A stretch of DNA of 7,475 nt. Source: Propionibacteriaceae bacterium. GTDB lineage: Bacteria > Actinomycetota > Actinomycetes > Propionibacteriales > Propionibacteriaceae. Numbering within the stretch: the first letter of the stretch is position 1; each line of letters begins with the position of its first letter. A program made the translations under genes and the position numbers. Where the stretch lies: positions 1 to 7,475 of the forward strand of contig JAUNRO010000156.1 of the NCBI GenBank assembly GCA_030544185.1. The letters run 5' to 3'. This document shows positions 1-6,209 of the stretch, piece by piece. Under the pieces are notes generated by a model. That model had not been told where the DNA came from. It made no database searches and saw only the letters and a list, made by a program, of their open reading frames with translations.

Positions 1-594
1 GAGGCAGCCCAGGGCATACCAGTCCGACTTGTCGGTGGCGCCTTCGCCGGCGGCCTGTTCGGGCGACATGTACGCCGCGGTGCCCAGCGCGGTGGCGGGC
101 GCCGTGAGCGCCGCTCCCAGATTGCGGGCGAGCTGGGCGATGCCGAAGTCGACGAGTTTGACCTGATCGTGGTGATACATCACGTTGCCGGGCTTGATGT
201 CGCGATGGACGATGCCGATGCGATGGGCGGTCTGCAGCGCGAGCGCGACCTCCAGGGCGACGTGGATGCCCTGGTTGATGTCCATGCGGCCGGTGTCGTG
301 GATGATCTGCGACAGGGTGGGCCCGGCCAGCAGCTCCATCACCAGATAGGCGGTGTTGCCGTCCACGCCCGCGTCATAGATCTGGACGATGTTGGGGGCC
401 GACAGGCCGGCGGTCGCGATGGCCTCGCGCCGGAAGCGCTCACGCGCGGTGGCTTCCGCGGCTGCAAGGTCGACGGTCTTGATCGCGACGATGCGTTCCA
501 ACACCCGGTCGCGGCCGCGCCACACCTGGCCCATGCCGCCACCGGCGATCCGTTCGGTCAGCTCATAGCGACCAGCGAGCAGGTCGGGACTCAT
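1..594 (-). CDS. Ser/Thr protein kinase, PknB-like, N-terminal part (runs off the window)
   Basis: This is a eukaryotic-like Hanks-type kinase that phosphorylates Ser/Thr on proteins. Only 198 residues are in the window. Visible motifs are the glycine loop (GGGMGQV, residues 18-24), the ATP-binding lysine in VAIK (K39), a likely helix-C glutamate (E57), the catalytic loop HRDIKPGN (130-137, D132 catalytic), DFG (149-151), an activation loop with T164, T168 and T172, then MSPEQ and the start of subdomain IX (DWYALG). All residues needed for catalysis are present. I place the start at 594: AGGA lies 8 bases upstream and GGAG 3 bases upstream. The in-frame ATG at 603 has no ribosome site and is the alternative. 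It follows lgt by 60 bases in the same direction, so it may be co-transcribed. The C-terminus, including any membrane anchor or PASTA repeats, is outside the window, so I give no pkn letter. Confidence 0.95.
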   Translation of the reverse strand, partial: MSPDLLAGRYELTERIAGGGMGQVWRGRDRVLERIVAIKTVDLAAAEATARERFRREAIATAGLSAPNIVQIYDAGVDGNTAYLVMELLAGPTLSQIIHDTGRMDINQGIHVALEVALALQTAHRIGIVHRDIKPGNVMYHHDQVKLVDFGIAQLARNLGAALTAPATALGTAAYMSPEQAAGEGATDKSDWYALGCL

Positions 595-654
595 GGACTC
601 CATCCTGACATGGGAGCGCGGCGCGCCCGGATTTCAATTCCGTCGCTGGGGCGC

Positions 655-1653
655 TCAGGGGCTGTCATCAAGGCGACGGGGGGTGGGCTCGGCGGCGTCC
701 GGTGATCCGGGATCCTCGGCGGACGGCGGTTCGCCGTCGGCGGCCCGCCGCGGCGTGGCGGCCGTGGCCGATGCGTCGGTGACCCCATCCGTCTCCTCAT
801 CCCCCGCGGCAGGCGCGTGAATGCCAGCCTTGCGGGCCCACAGCCACAGGGCGATGCCGCCGAGGACCATCGGCACCGACAGCCACTGGCCCATGCTCAT
901 GCCGAGCCCGAGCGTACCCAGGAATTCGTCAGGTTCCCGATAGAACTCCGCCACGAACCGGAACACTCCGTAACCGATTAGGAAGGCCGCGGAGACCTGA
1001 CCGCGGGCGCGCCCGCGCCGGGCGTACATCCACAGGAGCAGCGCCAACAACAATCCCTCGCCGAGGAACTGATAGATCTGTGACGGATGCCGGGGATCGG
1101 GCCCGGCCAGGGGGAAGACGGTGGCCCAGGGCAACTCCGGCGAGGCGACGCGGCCCCAGAGCTCACCGTTGATGAAGTTCCCGATGCGGCCGGCGGCGAG
1201 GCCGGTGGGAACGGCGGGGACGAGGAAGTCGGTGACATCAAGGAACGGGCGTTCGGTGCGGCGGGCATAGAGCCACAGGCCGATGATCACCCCGATCGCA
1301 CCACCGTGGAAACTCATCCCGCCTTCCCACAGTTTCAGAATGTCGAAAGGGTTCGCGAGATAGTGCGCGGGCTTGTAGAACAGGCAATAGCCCAGCCGGC
1401 CACCGACGATGATGCCGCTGATCGCGACAAACATCAGGTCTTCGACGGTCTCGCGGACATAGGGCCGCGGCTCGGTGATCCGCGCGAACGGCTGATGCTT
1501 CAGGCGCTGACGCAGCAGGAGATAGCCGACGGCGAACCCGACGAGATACATCACTGCATACCAGTGCACGGTCACCGGACCGACGCGGAACGCGACCGGA
1601 TCGATGTCAGGGAAGTGCAGCACTAAGGGTGTCACGTTCGCCAAGTGTGCCAC
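655..1653 (-). CDS. lgt: Prolipoprotein diacylglyceryl transferase
   Basis: Lgt is an integral membrane enzyme that moves diacylglyceryl from phosphatidylglycerol onto the lipobox cysteine of prelipoproteins, the first step of lipoprotein maturation. Seen here: FHGG (115-118; H116 matches E. coli H103), the family signature GRIGNFINGELWGR (155-168; R156, N159, E164), HPSQIY (189-194), and YGVFRFVAEFYREPD (228-242), which contains the equivalents of E. coli Y235, R239 and E243. Several hydrophobic helices span residues 30-272. The 332-residue length exceeds the E. coli enzyme because of a ~55-residue acidic, Ala/Pro-rich, probably disordered tail. The core reads more like proteobacterial than typical actinobacterial Lgt. 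The start is GTG at 1653, with GGAGAA a rather long 12 bases upstream and an in-frame stop further up. GTGs at 1635 and 1623 are alternatives, as conserved sequence begins near residue 12. It lies 63 bases after the permease gene. Confidence 0.96.
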   Translation of the reverse strand: MAHLANVTPLVLHFPDIDPVAFRVGPVTVHWYAVMYLVGFAVGYLLLRQRLKHQPFARITEPRPYVRETVEDLMFVAISGIIVGGRLGYCLFYKPAHYLANPFDILKLWEGGMSFHGGAIGVIIGLWLYARRTERPFLDVTDFLVPAVPTGLAAGRIGNFINGELWGRVASPELPWATVFPLAGPDPRHPSQIYQFLGEGLLLALLLWMYARRGRARGQVSAAFLIGYGVFRFVAEFYREPDEFLGTLGLGMSMGQWLSVPMVLGGIALWLWARKAGIHAPAAGDEETDGVTDASATAATPRRAADGEPPSAEDPGSPDAAEPTPRRLDDSP

Positions 1654-1716
1654 GGCGACCCGGCATTCTCCGTTCGCCGGACCGTTCTCTCAGCTGCCCT
1701 GAACCGGGTTATTGGA

Positions 1717-3123
1717 TTATTCGGACACGAGCTTCGCGATCACGGCCGGCGCTGGTTTGCCCAAGGCGGGCAACGCGGGGGGAACGGTCGCGGCCACCGC
1801 GATCACCAGGCAGAGGGCGACGACACCGAGCAGGAGCAGGATCGGCACCTGCACCACGGCCACTCCCAGCAGCAGGCCCAGCGCATAGGCCATGAATCCG
1901 GTGGCGACCCCCGCCATCACCAGGCCGGCGAGCAGGCCCGTCACGGTGATGAGGAGCGCCTCGAACAGCGACATCAGCACCCGCTGGCGCGGGGTCGCGC
2001 CAACGATCGAGGCGAGGGCGAGCTCGGCGTCGCGCTGGCGCGACATCATGAGGAGGCCGCCGACCGAGCCGGCGCCGGCGATGATCAGTGGCGCGCCGAC
2101 CAGGCTGAAGACCGCGAACGGCCCCGCCGATGACAGCAAGACCTCCCGCCCCGCAGCACGCGTGCTGGCCTCGAGAGTGTCGACCATGGCGATCATGCCG
2201 ATCATCAGGCCGACGGCGAACATGATGGGGCCCACACTGCGGGCGAACCGTTCGGCGCGAACCCGGACGGTCGTCCGGGCGAGGTGCCAGATGCCGCCGG
2301 GGCTGGGAATGAGGGCGGCCCAGGCGCGGGCGAACGCCGTCAGGGCCGGCGGACCGGCCGCGGTGATCGCGATCCCGGTGACCACGAGCAGCAGCACCGC
2401 CAGTTGGAAGGCGAGATCGCCCGCGTCGGGACCGGCGGATCGGCTCACCGCGGGAAAGCCGGCGAACGCCGCGGCGATGATCGCCCAGCACGCCGCGATC
2501 GCGAGGCCGCGGAGCACCCAGAGCCGGCGCTTGGCGACGCCGGTGACCTCCCGGACCGGGCGCAGGGCCTCGACCGGCGGGATCCGGCTGGCGGCGCGGG
2601 CCTGCTTCCAGCCGCCGATGAGGGCGATGAGGACGCAGAGGAGATTGGCACCGAGATAGGCCCAGAGGGCCTGCCCCACGGCCGGAACCGCCATCTCACG
2701 GTCGGCGGCCTCGGCGTCGAGGTAGAACCGGAACAGCACTCCGGCGAGGAGATCACCGGCGAGGGCGCAGGCGAGGGTCACGACGACGAGTTGGAGCATC
2801 ACCACGCGCACGATCTGGCCCGGGGTGGCCCCGGCGAGGGCGAGCCGGGCGAACGCGCCGCGCCGGGCGGCGATGACCAGCGCCGTCGAGGAGCCGATCA
2901 CCACGGCGCCGACGATCGCACCGAAGAGCACGTTGACCCCACCGACCGCGGCGAGCTGACCGAGGTTGGTCAGGGTCAGGACCCCTGCGGCATACCCGTT
3001 GATTCCGGTCGCGATGTAGAGGAAGCCGATCGCCAGACCATAGTTGGCGGCGACGAACGTCAGGCAGACGCCGGCCCAGGTGAGCCAGGAGTGCTTGATC
3101 TCCGCGAGCTGGACCTTCCTCAT
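1717..3123 (-). CDS. ABC transporter permease, FtsX type, ten predicted helices
   Basis: This is the membrane subunit partnering the ATPase encoded just upstream. Its 468 residues show about ten hydrophobic segments, near 15-38, 64-84, 105-131, 151-171, 202-224, 236-258, 297-315, 335-358, 383-410 and 414-448. Two FtsX halves are visible as repeated coupling-helix sequences: RRGAFARLALAGATPGQIVR (87-106) and RDAELALASIVGATPRQRV (364-382), both with L/IxGATPxQ. A PPVEALRPV segment (182-190) follows the first half, as is usual in this family. The loop after the first helix is only ~25 residues, so there is no large extracytoplasmic domain as in MacB or LolE. The start ATG at 3123 overlaps the ATPase stop (ATGA), implying translational coupling. 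The family exports lipids, peptides or antibiotics, or acts in envelope stress sensing. The substrate cannot be read from the sequence. Confidence 0.93.
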   Translation of the reverse strand: MRKVQLAEIKHSWLTWAGVCLTFVAANYGLAIGFLYIATGINGYAAGVLTLTNLGQLAAVGGVNVLFGAIVGAVVIGSSTALVIAARRGAFARLALAGATPGQIVRVVMLQLVVVTLACALAGDLLAGVLFRFYLDAEAADREMAVPAVGQALWAYLGANLLCVLIALIGGWKQARAASRIPPVEALRPVREVTGVAKRRLWVLRGLAIAACWAIIAAAFAGFPAVSRSAGPDAGDLAFQLAVLLLVVTGIAITAAGPPALTAFARAWAALIPSPGGIWHLARTTVRVRAERFARSVGPIMFAVGLMIGMIAMVDTLEASTRAAGREVLLSSAGPFAVFSLVGAPLIIAGAGSVGGLLMMSRQRDAELALASIVGATPRQRVLMSLFEALLITVTGLLAGLVMAGVATGFMAYALGLLLGVAVVQVPILLLLGVVALCLVIAVAATVPPALPALGKPAPAVIAKLVSE

Positions 3124-3869
3124 CGTCCGGCCTCGTCCCGGGAGCGCTCGAGCTCGGCGGTCAGCTCGGTCATGATCGAGGCGACGCGGTCGGCGCCGGG
3201 GTTGAGCTCTTCGCGGGCGAGGCGGCCGTTGAAGAGGAAGAGGACGCGGTCGCAGCGCGCCGCCACGGACGGATCGTGGGTGACGGTGAGCACGCAGTGG
3301 CCGTCGGTGTGGGCGAGGGAGACGAGTTCGTCGAGGACGACGACTCCGGTCCGGGTGTCCAGCGCACCGGTGGGCTCGTCGGCGAACACGATCGGCGGCC
3401 GCTGCGCGAGCACCCGGGCCAGCGCGACGCGCTGCTGCTCACCGCCGGACATCTCCGACGGCAGCGCGTGGGCGCGATGCCCGAGTCCGACGGTCTCGAG
3501 CGTCTGGTCGATCGTCTCGGTCGGGACCCGCTTGCGCCCGAGCCGGAACGGCAGCGCGACGTTCTCGAAGCCCGACAGCGTCGGCATGAGGTTGTAGGAC
3601 TGGAAGACGAAGCCCACATCGGCCCGCCGCATGACCGCGAGCTGCGCATCGGACCGGGTCGACAGCACCGTGCCGGCGAGGACCGCATCGCCACCGGTGG
3701 GGCGGACCAACCCGGCGAGGCAATAGAGCAAGGTGGACTTCCCGGACCCCGACGGGCCCATCACGGCGACCATTTCACCCTCGCGGACCCGGAGGCTGAT
3801 GCCGTGCAGCATCGGGACCTGTTGATCACCGGCGAGATAGGCATGGGAAACGTTGTCAGCGACGATCAT
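3120..3869 (-). CDS. ABC transporter ATP-binding protein, LolD/MacB type
   Basis: This is a cytoplasmic ATPase of 249 residues, typical for the LolD/MacB/FtsE-like branch that pairs with FtsX-type permeases. Motifs in order: Walker A GPSGSGKST (38-46), Q-loop FVFQ (Q90), signature SGGEQQRVALAR (141-152), Walker B IVFADE (160-165, catalytic E165), D-loop ALD (169-171), and H-loop VTHD (H198). The phrase DEPTGALD and the NLMPTLSGFENVALP stretch are characteristic of this branch. I set the start at 3869: AGGAG sits 8 bases upstream and the ABC domain begins directly with MIVADNVSHAY. The frame stays open to an ATG at 4082, but the extra 71 residues have no ABC character and would run through the intergenic palindromes. 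It overlaps the permease gene by 4 bases. No regulator gene is in the window, but a palindrome lies 95-112 bases upstream. Confidence 0.95.
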   Translation of the reverse strand: MIVADNVSHAYLAGDQQVPMLHGISLRVREGEMVAVMGPSGSGKSTLLYCLAGLVRPTGGDAVLAGTVLSTRSDAQLAVMRRADVGFVFQSYNLMPTLSGFENVALPFRLGRKRVPTETIDQTLETVGLGHRAHALPSEMSGGEQQRVALARVLAQRPPIVFADEPTGALDTRTGVVVLDELVSLAHTDGHCVLTVTHDPSVAARCDRVLFLFNGRLAREELNPGADRVASIMTELTAELERSRDEAGR

Positions 3870-3877
3870 GGGGCGTG

Positions 3878-3882
3878 CTCCT
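3878..3882 (-). promoter_or_regulatory. Ribosome binding site of the ABC ATPase gene
   Basis: AGGAG on the minus strand, 8 bases before the ATG at 3869. It decides the start of the ATPase against the upstream in-frame ATG at 4082. A C6 run lies 5 bases further upstream (3888-3893), in the loop of a small CTGCA/TGCAG hairpin (3881-3885 with 3895-3899) that touches the ribosome site. Confidence 0.8.
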
Positions 3883-3903
3883 GCATCGGGGGGTTGCAGT
3901 GTC

Positions 3904-3909
3904 ACGCTA
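3904..3909 (-). promoter_or_regulatory. Candidate -10 box for the ABC transporter operon
   Basis: The minus strand reads TAGCGT, matching the TANNNT form of actinobacterial -10 elements. It would place transcription start near 3897 and give a leader of about 28 bases. No convincing -35 hexamer lies 16-18 bases upstream, so this is tentative. Confidence 0.3.
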
Positions 3910-3963
3910 ATCTCCGCGACAGGCCGCGAGCCCGTGTCGTGCCGCACGTCTTGCCGTGCCCAA

Positions 3964-3981
3964 CCATGACCGTGGTCATGG
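3964..3981. promoter_or_regulatory. Perfect 18-bp palindrome, candidate operator
   Basis: CCATGACC, a 2-base spacer (GT), then GGTCATGG: 8-base arms with no mismatch. It lies 95-112 bases upstream of the ATPase start and about 55 bases upstream of the candidate -10. Size and symmetry suit a dimeric repressor of the TetR, GntR or MarR type. The regulator is not in the window, and the family cannot be told from the site. Confidence 0.55.
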
Positions 3982-4004
3982 GTCCGCTGGGTGCAGCCCG
4001 AGCC

Positions 4005-4056
4005 GCTCGCGTGTGCATCCAGTGTTGTGCGCACAGCACCGCGTGCACACGCGAGC
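4005..4056 (-). terminator. Large concentric inverted repeat, probable terminator after the phosphoesterase gene
   Basis: The outer arms GCTCGCGTGTGCA (4005-4017) and TGCACACGCGAGC (4044-4056) are perfect 13-base complements. Inside, after a 4x4 mismatch zone, GTGTTGTGC (4022-4030) meets GCACAGCAC (4031-4039) with one G-U pair. Both layers share the same centre (4030.5), so the RNA can form one long stem of about 22 pairs. It lies 34 bases after the phosphoesterase stop and faces the ABC operon. There is no U-tract; hairpins lacking one are common in GC-rich actinobacteria. A protein-binding or cruciform role is also possible. Confidence 0.6.
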
Positions 4057-4075
4057 CGGCCTCGGACGGGCAGGC

Positions 4076-4089
4076 CGGGCAAAGGCCCG
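4076..4089 (-). terminator. Small stem-loop directly after the phosphoesterase stop
   Basis: CGGGC (4076-4080), a 4-base loop, then GCCCG (4085-4089), beginning 1 base after the stop codon. Five GC pairs give a stable but short hairpin without a U-tract. It may protect the 3' end or assist the larger hairpin at 4005-4056. Confidence 0.35.
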
Positions 4090-4090
4090 A

Positions 4091-5305
4091 TCAGGCGCGA
4101 ACGTAGCGCGGGAAGTCAGTCGCGCGCTCCATCTTCTGCGGTGCGGGATTCATGTCGATCCCCAGGTCCTTCGCGAAGACCAACCGGGTGCCGGTGTAGA
4201 CGCCCTCGGCGCGCTCATCGAGCTCGAACACGCGCGCACCGCGCAGGGTGTGCATGTCCCAGGTGCCGTCGTTCAGGCCATAGGTGCCGAACCCGGTGCC
4301 GGGACCATAGCCGAGCTCGATGCCGTAGTAGTTGCCCTTGTAGGTGTTGATGTGGTCGTGACCGCAATACATGCCCTTGATGTCGCCACGCTCGAAGGCG
4401 GCGGCGTACAGCCCCGAGTTGAACAGACCGGTATAGACACCCTCGTGCTTGACGCCCTCGATCTGGTGCCGCTCGCGGGCGCGCGCGACCCCGGCCTCAT
4501 CGGAGCTGAACTGCGAACCGAACCACATGTGGTGGTGCTCGAACAGCGGGATGTGGAAATACATCAGGCCCGGCACCTTGCGGCGATAACGCTTCTCGGT
4601 CTCCATGGAGACGTCCTGATACCAGCGGATCTGTTCGGGGCGGATCCAGTCATAGCCCATGAGGCCCTGGCGGTCCTGCCCGGCGATGGTCTGTGGGGCG
4701 TACCGGTTGGAATCCAGGAGCCAGATCGCGAACGCCGGGGCGTGGCCGCGGGAGCCGCGCACCAGCAGGTGGGCGTTGCTCTCACCGAAGACGCCACCGT
4801 CCGCATCGATCCCTGGGTTGAGGTTGTGCTTGTACTGACGGAGGAAATTGACGATCTGCGGTTCCCTCATCGAGGTGCCATTCGACTCGGTCGAGTCCTC
4901 GTCGTGGTTGCCGAAGGTGAGCGCCCACTTGATCCCGCGGGACTCCATGGGCATGACGACGTTGTTGTAAGCCTGTTTGACCTCGCGGTCATTCCTCGGC
5001 GAGCCGTTGATGACATCGCCATTGATCACCGCGAACTGCGGCTTCTCCTGATCCAGCACCTTGCTGATGAGTTCCACGGTCCGGCGGTCGGTCAGCGCAC
5101 CGTCCTGGGTGTCGTTGAACTGCACGATCTTGAACTTGCCGTCACGGCCGAAGGACAGCGGCATCTGCCGGCTGGGCGAGCTCTTCGGGCCCGCGTGGGC
5201 GCTGGTGGGCAGGGATGCGAGCACGCCGGCTGCGGCGGCGGCCGTGCCGCCCGCGAGCAGGCTGCGACGGCCGATGGACCAGGAATTGGCGTCGTTCTCG
5301 GACAT
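4091..5305 (-). CDS. Tat-exported metallophosphoesterase (calcineurin-like, Dcr2/PAP-like)
   Basis: This is a secreted or envelope phosphatase/phosphodiesterase with a two-metal active site. Residues 1-38 form a Tat signal: twin arginines R13-R14 in GRRSLL, an Ala-rich core, and AHA before a likely cut after A38. The mature part has FNDTQD (64-68, first metal Asp D65), INGDVING (95-102, bridging D97), FGNHDED (131-137, N133 and H134), YFHIPLFEH (249-257, H251) and YCGHDHIN (313-320, H316 and H318). The first motif is D-x-Q (Q67) where most family members have D-x-H. Length (404) and motif layout resemble the Dcr2/purple-acid-phosphatase-29-like branch. The ATG at 5305 has GGAGG 7 bases upstream. 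It is probably transcribed alone, with structured DNA on its 3' side and 172 bases on its 5' side. It sits beside mshAB but acts outside the cytoplasm. The substrate is unknown. Confidence 0.93.
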   Translation of the reverse strand: MSENDANSWSIGRRSLLAGGTAAAAAGVLASLPTSAHAGPKSSPSRQMPLSFGRDGKFKIVQFNDTQDGALTDRRTVELISKVLDQEKPQFAVINGDVINGSPRNDREVKQAYNNVVMPMESRGIKWALTFGNHDEDSTESNGTSMREPQIVNFLRQYKHNLNPGIDADGGVFGESNAHLLVRGSRGHAPAFAIWLLDSNRYAPQTIAGQDRQGLMGYDWIRPEQIRWYQDVSMETEKRYRRKVPGLMYFHIPLFEHHHMWFGSQFSSDEAGVARARERHQIEGVKHEGVYTGLFNSGLYAAAFERGDIKGMYCGHDHINTYKGNYYGIELGYGPGTGFGTYGLNDGTWDMHTLRGARVFELDERAEGVYTGTRLVFAKDLGIDMNPAPQKMERATDFPRYVRA

Positions 5306-5312
5306 GGTGTTT

Positions 5313-5317
5313 CCTCC
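5313..5317 (-). promoter_or_regulatory. Ribosome binding site of the phosphoesterase gene
   Basis: GGAGG on the minus strand, 7 bases before the ATG at 5305; near-ideal. A run of seven C (minus strand, 5321-5327) ends 3 bases upstream of it. Confidence 0.85.
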
Positions 5318-5350
5318 GTTGGGGGGGCCAAATGGACGGTGTCCGAGAGC

Positions 5351-5356
5351 AGGCTA
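5351..5356 (-). promoter_or_regulatory. Candidate -10 box for the phosphoesterase gene
   Basis: TAGCCT on the minus strand fits TANNNT and would start transcription near 5344, giving a leader of about 39 bases that contains the C7 run. The -35 region (about 5374-5380) does not match TTGACA, so this is weak support. Confidence 0.3.
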
Positions 5357-5427
5357 GAAAGCTCAGATGGCCGCTACGTGACCATTGGAAGGCAACCGAG
5401 CCGCCAGGATTCACCCGGGAGTTGAGT

Positions 5428-5446
5428 AAAAGTCGCCCAGGGTGGG
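5428..5446 (-). terminator. Weak terminator-like hairpin after mshB
   Basis: On the minus strand CCCA (5446-5443), a 3-base loop and TGGG (5439-5436) form a 4-pair stem, followed after 4 bases by TTTT (5431-5428). A second small stem, GGTT/AACC, lies just before it. The stem is short and the T-run is offset, so this may be chance. It is 31 bases past the mshB stop. Confidence 0.25.
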
Positions 5447-5477
5447 TTGCTTAACCGGTCTGGTGCTGGCGCCGCGG

Positions 5478-6209
5478 TCAATCCGCCCGGCGCACCCCGA
5501 TCCGCAGCCGGATCGGCTCCTTTTGCCCGCCCGAGTGGATGACGTCGCGATCGGAGACCGTGAGCTGGGTCTGATGGCACTCCAGCGCTGCCTGCACCTG
5601 GGGCAGCCAATGCTCCAGATCCCACCACTGGCCGTCGGCCTCGTCGTCGGAAAGCAGTTCCACCAGGGGTACGCCCAGTTCCGCGCACGCGGCCTTCGTC
5701 AGGTGGTGCAGGCGGACGTGGTCGGGGTGGAAGTAGCCGCCGTCCTCGTCATAGGTGACCACGACATCGGGGGCGAGGGCAGCGAGCCCCGCCACCAGGT
5801 CGGCCACCGTTTCGTCGGAATCCGCCGCGGTCAGGGACTCGGGGCCGGAGTCCTCGGCCGGACCCGCCTCCCCCTCGCGTACCCATCGCATCCCCGAGTC
5901 CTCATAGCGGCGCGGCTCCAGACCCTCGGCCCGCGCCGGCGGCTCGCCGAGGAACATGGGTTTCCCCGCCCCGAGCGTGCGCAGCGCAGCGGCGAGCTCG
6001 CCCTCACGATGGGCGACGAACTCCTCGCCCTCGAGGCCGGGGAACCGGCCCTTGACCAGCTCACCCCGTTCGCCGCGGGTGGCGGTGAGGACCAGGCACT
6101 CGATGCCCTGGTCGACCAACTCGGCAATCAGCGCGCCGGTGGCCAGCGTCTCGTCGTCGGGGTGGGCATGGGTGAAGACCACGCGCCGCGCGCCGGCGAA
6201 TCGCTTCAT
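5478..6209 (-). CDS. mshB: PIG-L family deacetylase, MshB-like
   Basis: This is probably a zinc-dependent deacetylase removing acetate from GlcNAc-inositol in mycothiol synthesis. Motifs, with M. tuberculosis MshB equivalents from memory: AHPDDE (15-20; H16 and D19 zinc ligands, D18 general base), R68 in HREGELAAALRTLG (68-80; compare GELTAALRALG in MshB), DSGM (104-107, D104 substrate-binding) and DGGYFHPDH (156-164; Y159, D163, H164 third zinc ligand). These match MshB better than a generic LmbE protein. At 243 residues it is some 60 shorter than the ~300-residue MshB, the loss falling between the HPDH motif and the C-terminal helix (QAALECHQTQL). The start ATG at 6209 overlaps the mshA stop (ATGA), so translation is coupled. 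The mycothiol conjugate amidase Mca is a related alternative. The partner gene supports MshB, but the shortened core leaves the exact substrate open. Confidence 0.8.
   Translation of the reverse strand: MKRFAGARRVVFTHAHPDDETLATGALIAELVDQGIECLVLTATRGERGELVKGRFPGLEGEEFVAHREGELAAALRTLGAGKPMFLGEPPARAEGLEPRRYEDSGMRWVREGEAGPAEDSGPESLTAADSDETVADLVAGLAALAPDVVVTYDEDGGYFHPDHVRLHHLTKAACAELGVPLVELLSDDEADGQWWDLEHWLPQVQAALECHQTQLTVSDRDVIHSGGQKEPIRLRIGVRRAD

Noticed and set aside
604..654. Imperfect GC hairpin between lgt and the kinase gene (around 611-630)
   Set aside because: Pairing is broken by a mismatch with almost no loop, and no T-run follows; no terminator is claimed.
1660..1680. CCGGC-N11-GCCGG inverted repeat in front of lgt, with the GGAG site in its loop
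   Set aside because: Five GC pairs with an 11-base loop are expected by chance in this composition; not enough to call a terminator or a translational switch.
1717..3123. Permease as a true LolE/MacB homologue
   Set aside because: The large extracytoplasmic domain between the first two helices is absent; only general FtsX-type assignment is supported.
2284..3597. Plus-strand open frame (437 codons) across the permease and ATPase genes
   Set aside because: It spans two well-supported minus-strand genes and reads as Gly/Asp/Arg-rich shadow sequence typical of GC-rich antisense frames.
3870..4082. 71-residue N-terminal extension of the ABC ATPase from an ATG at 4082
   Set aside because: It would translate through both palindromes, has no ABC-like sequence, and the ATG at 3869 has an ideal ribosome site and matches the family's N-terminus.
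3956..5425. Long plus-strand open frame (489 codons) opposite the phosphoesterase
   Set aside because: It mirrors the minus-strand gene, has low-complexity composition with no recognisable motif, and the minus strand holds intact metal motifs, a Tat signal and a strong ribosome site.
5306..5477. PhoP-type boxes upstream of the phosphoesterase
   Set aside because: Only one partial ATTCACC-like match (5410-5416) is seen without a second repeat at the needed spacing.
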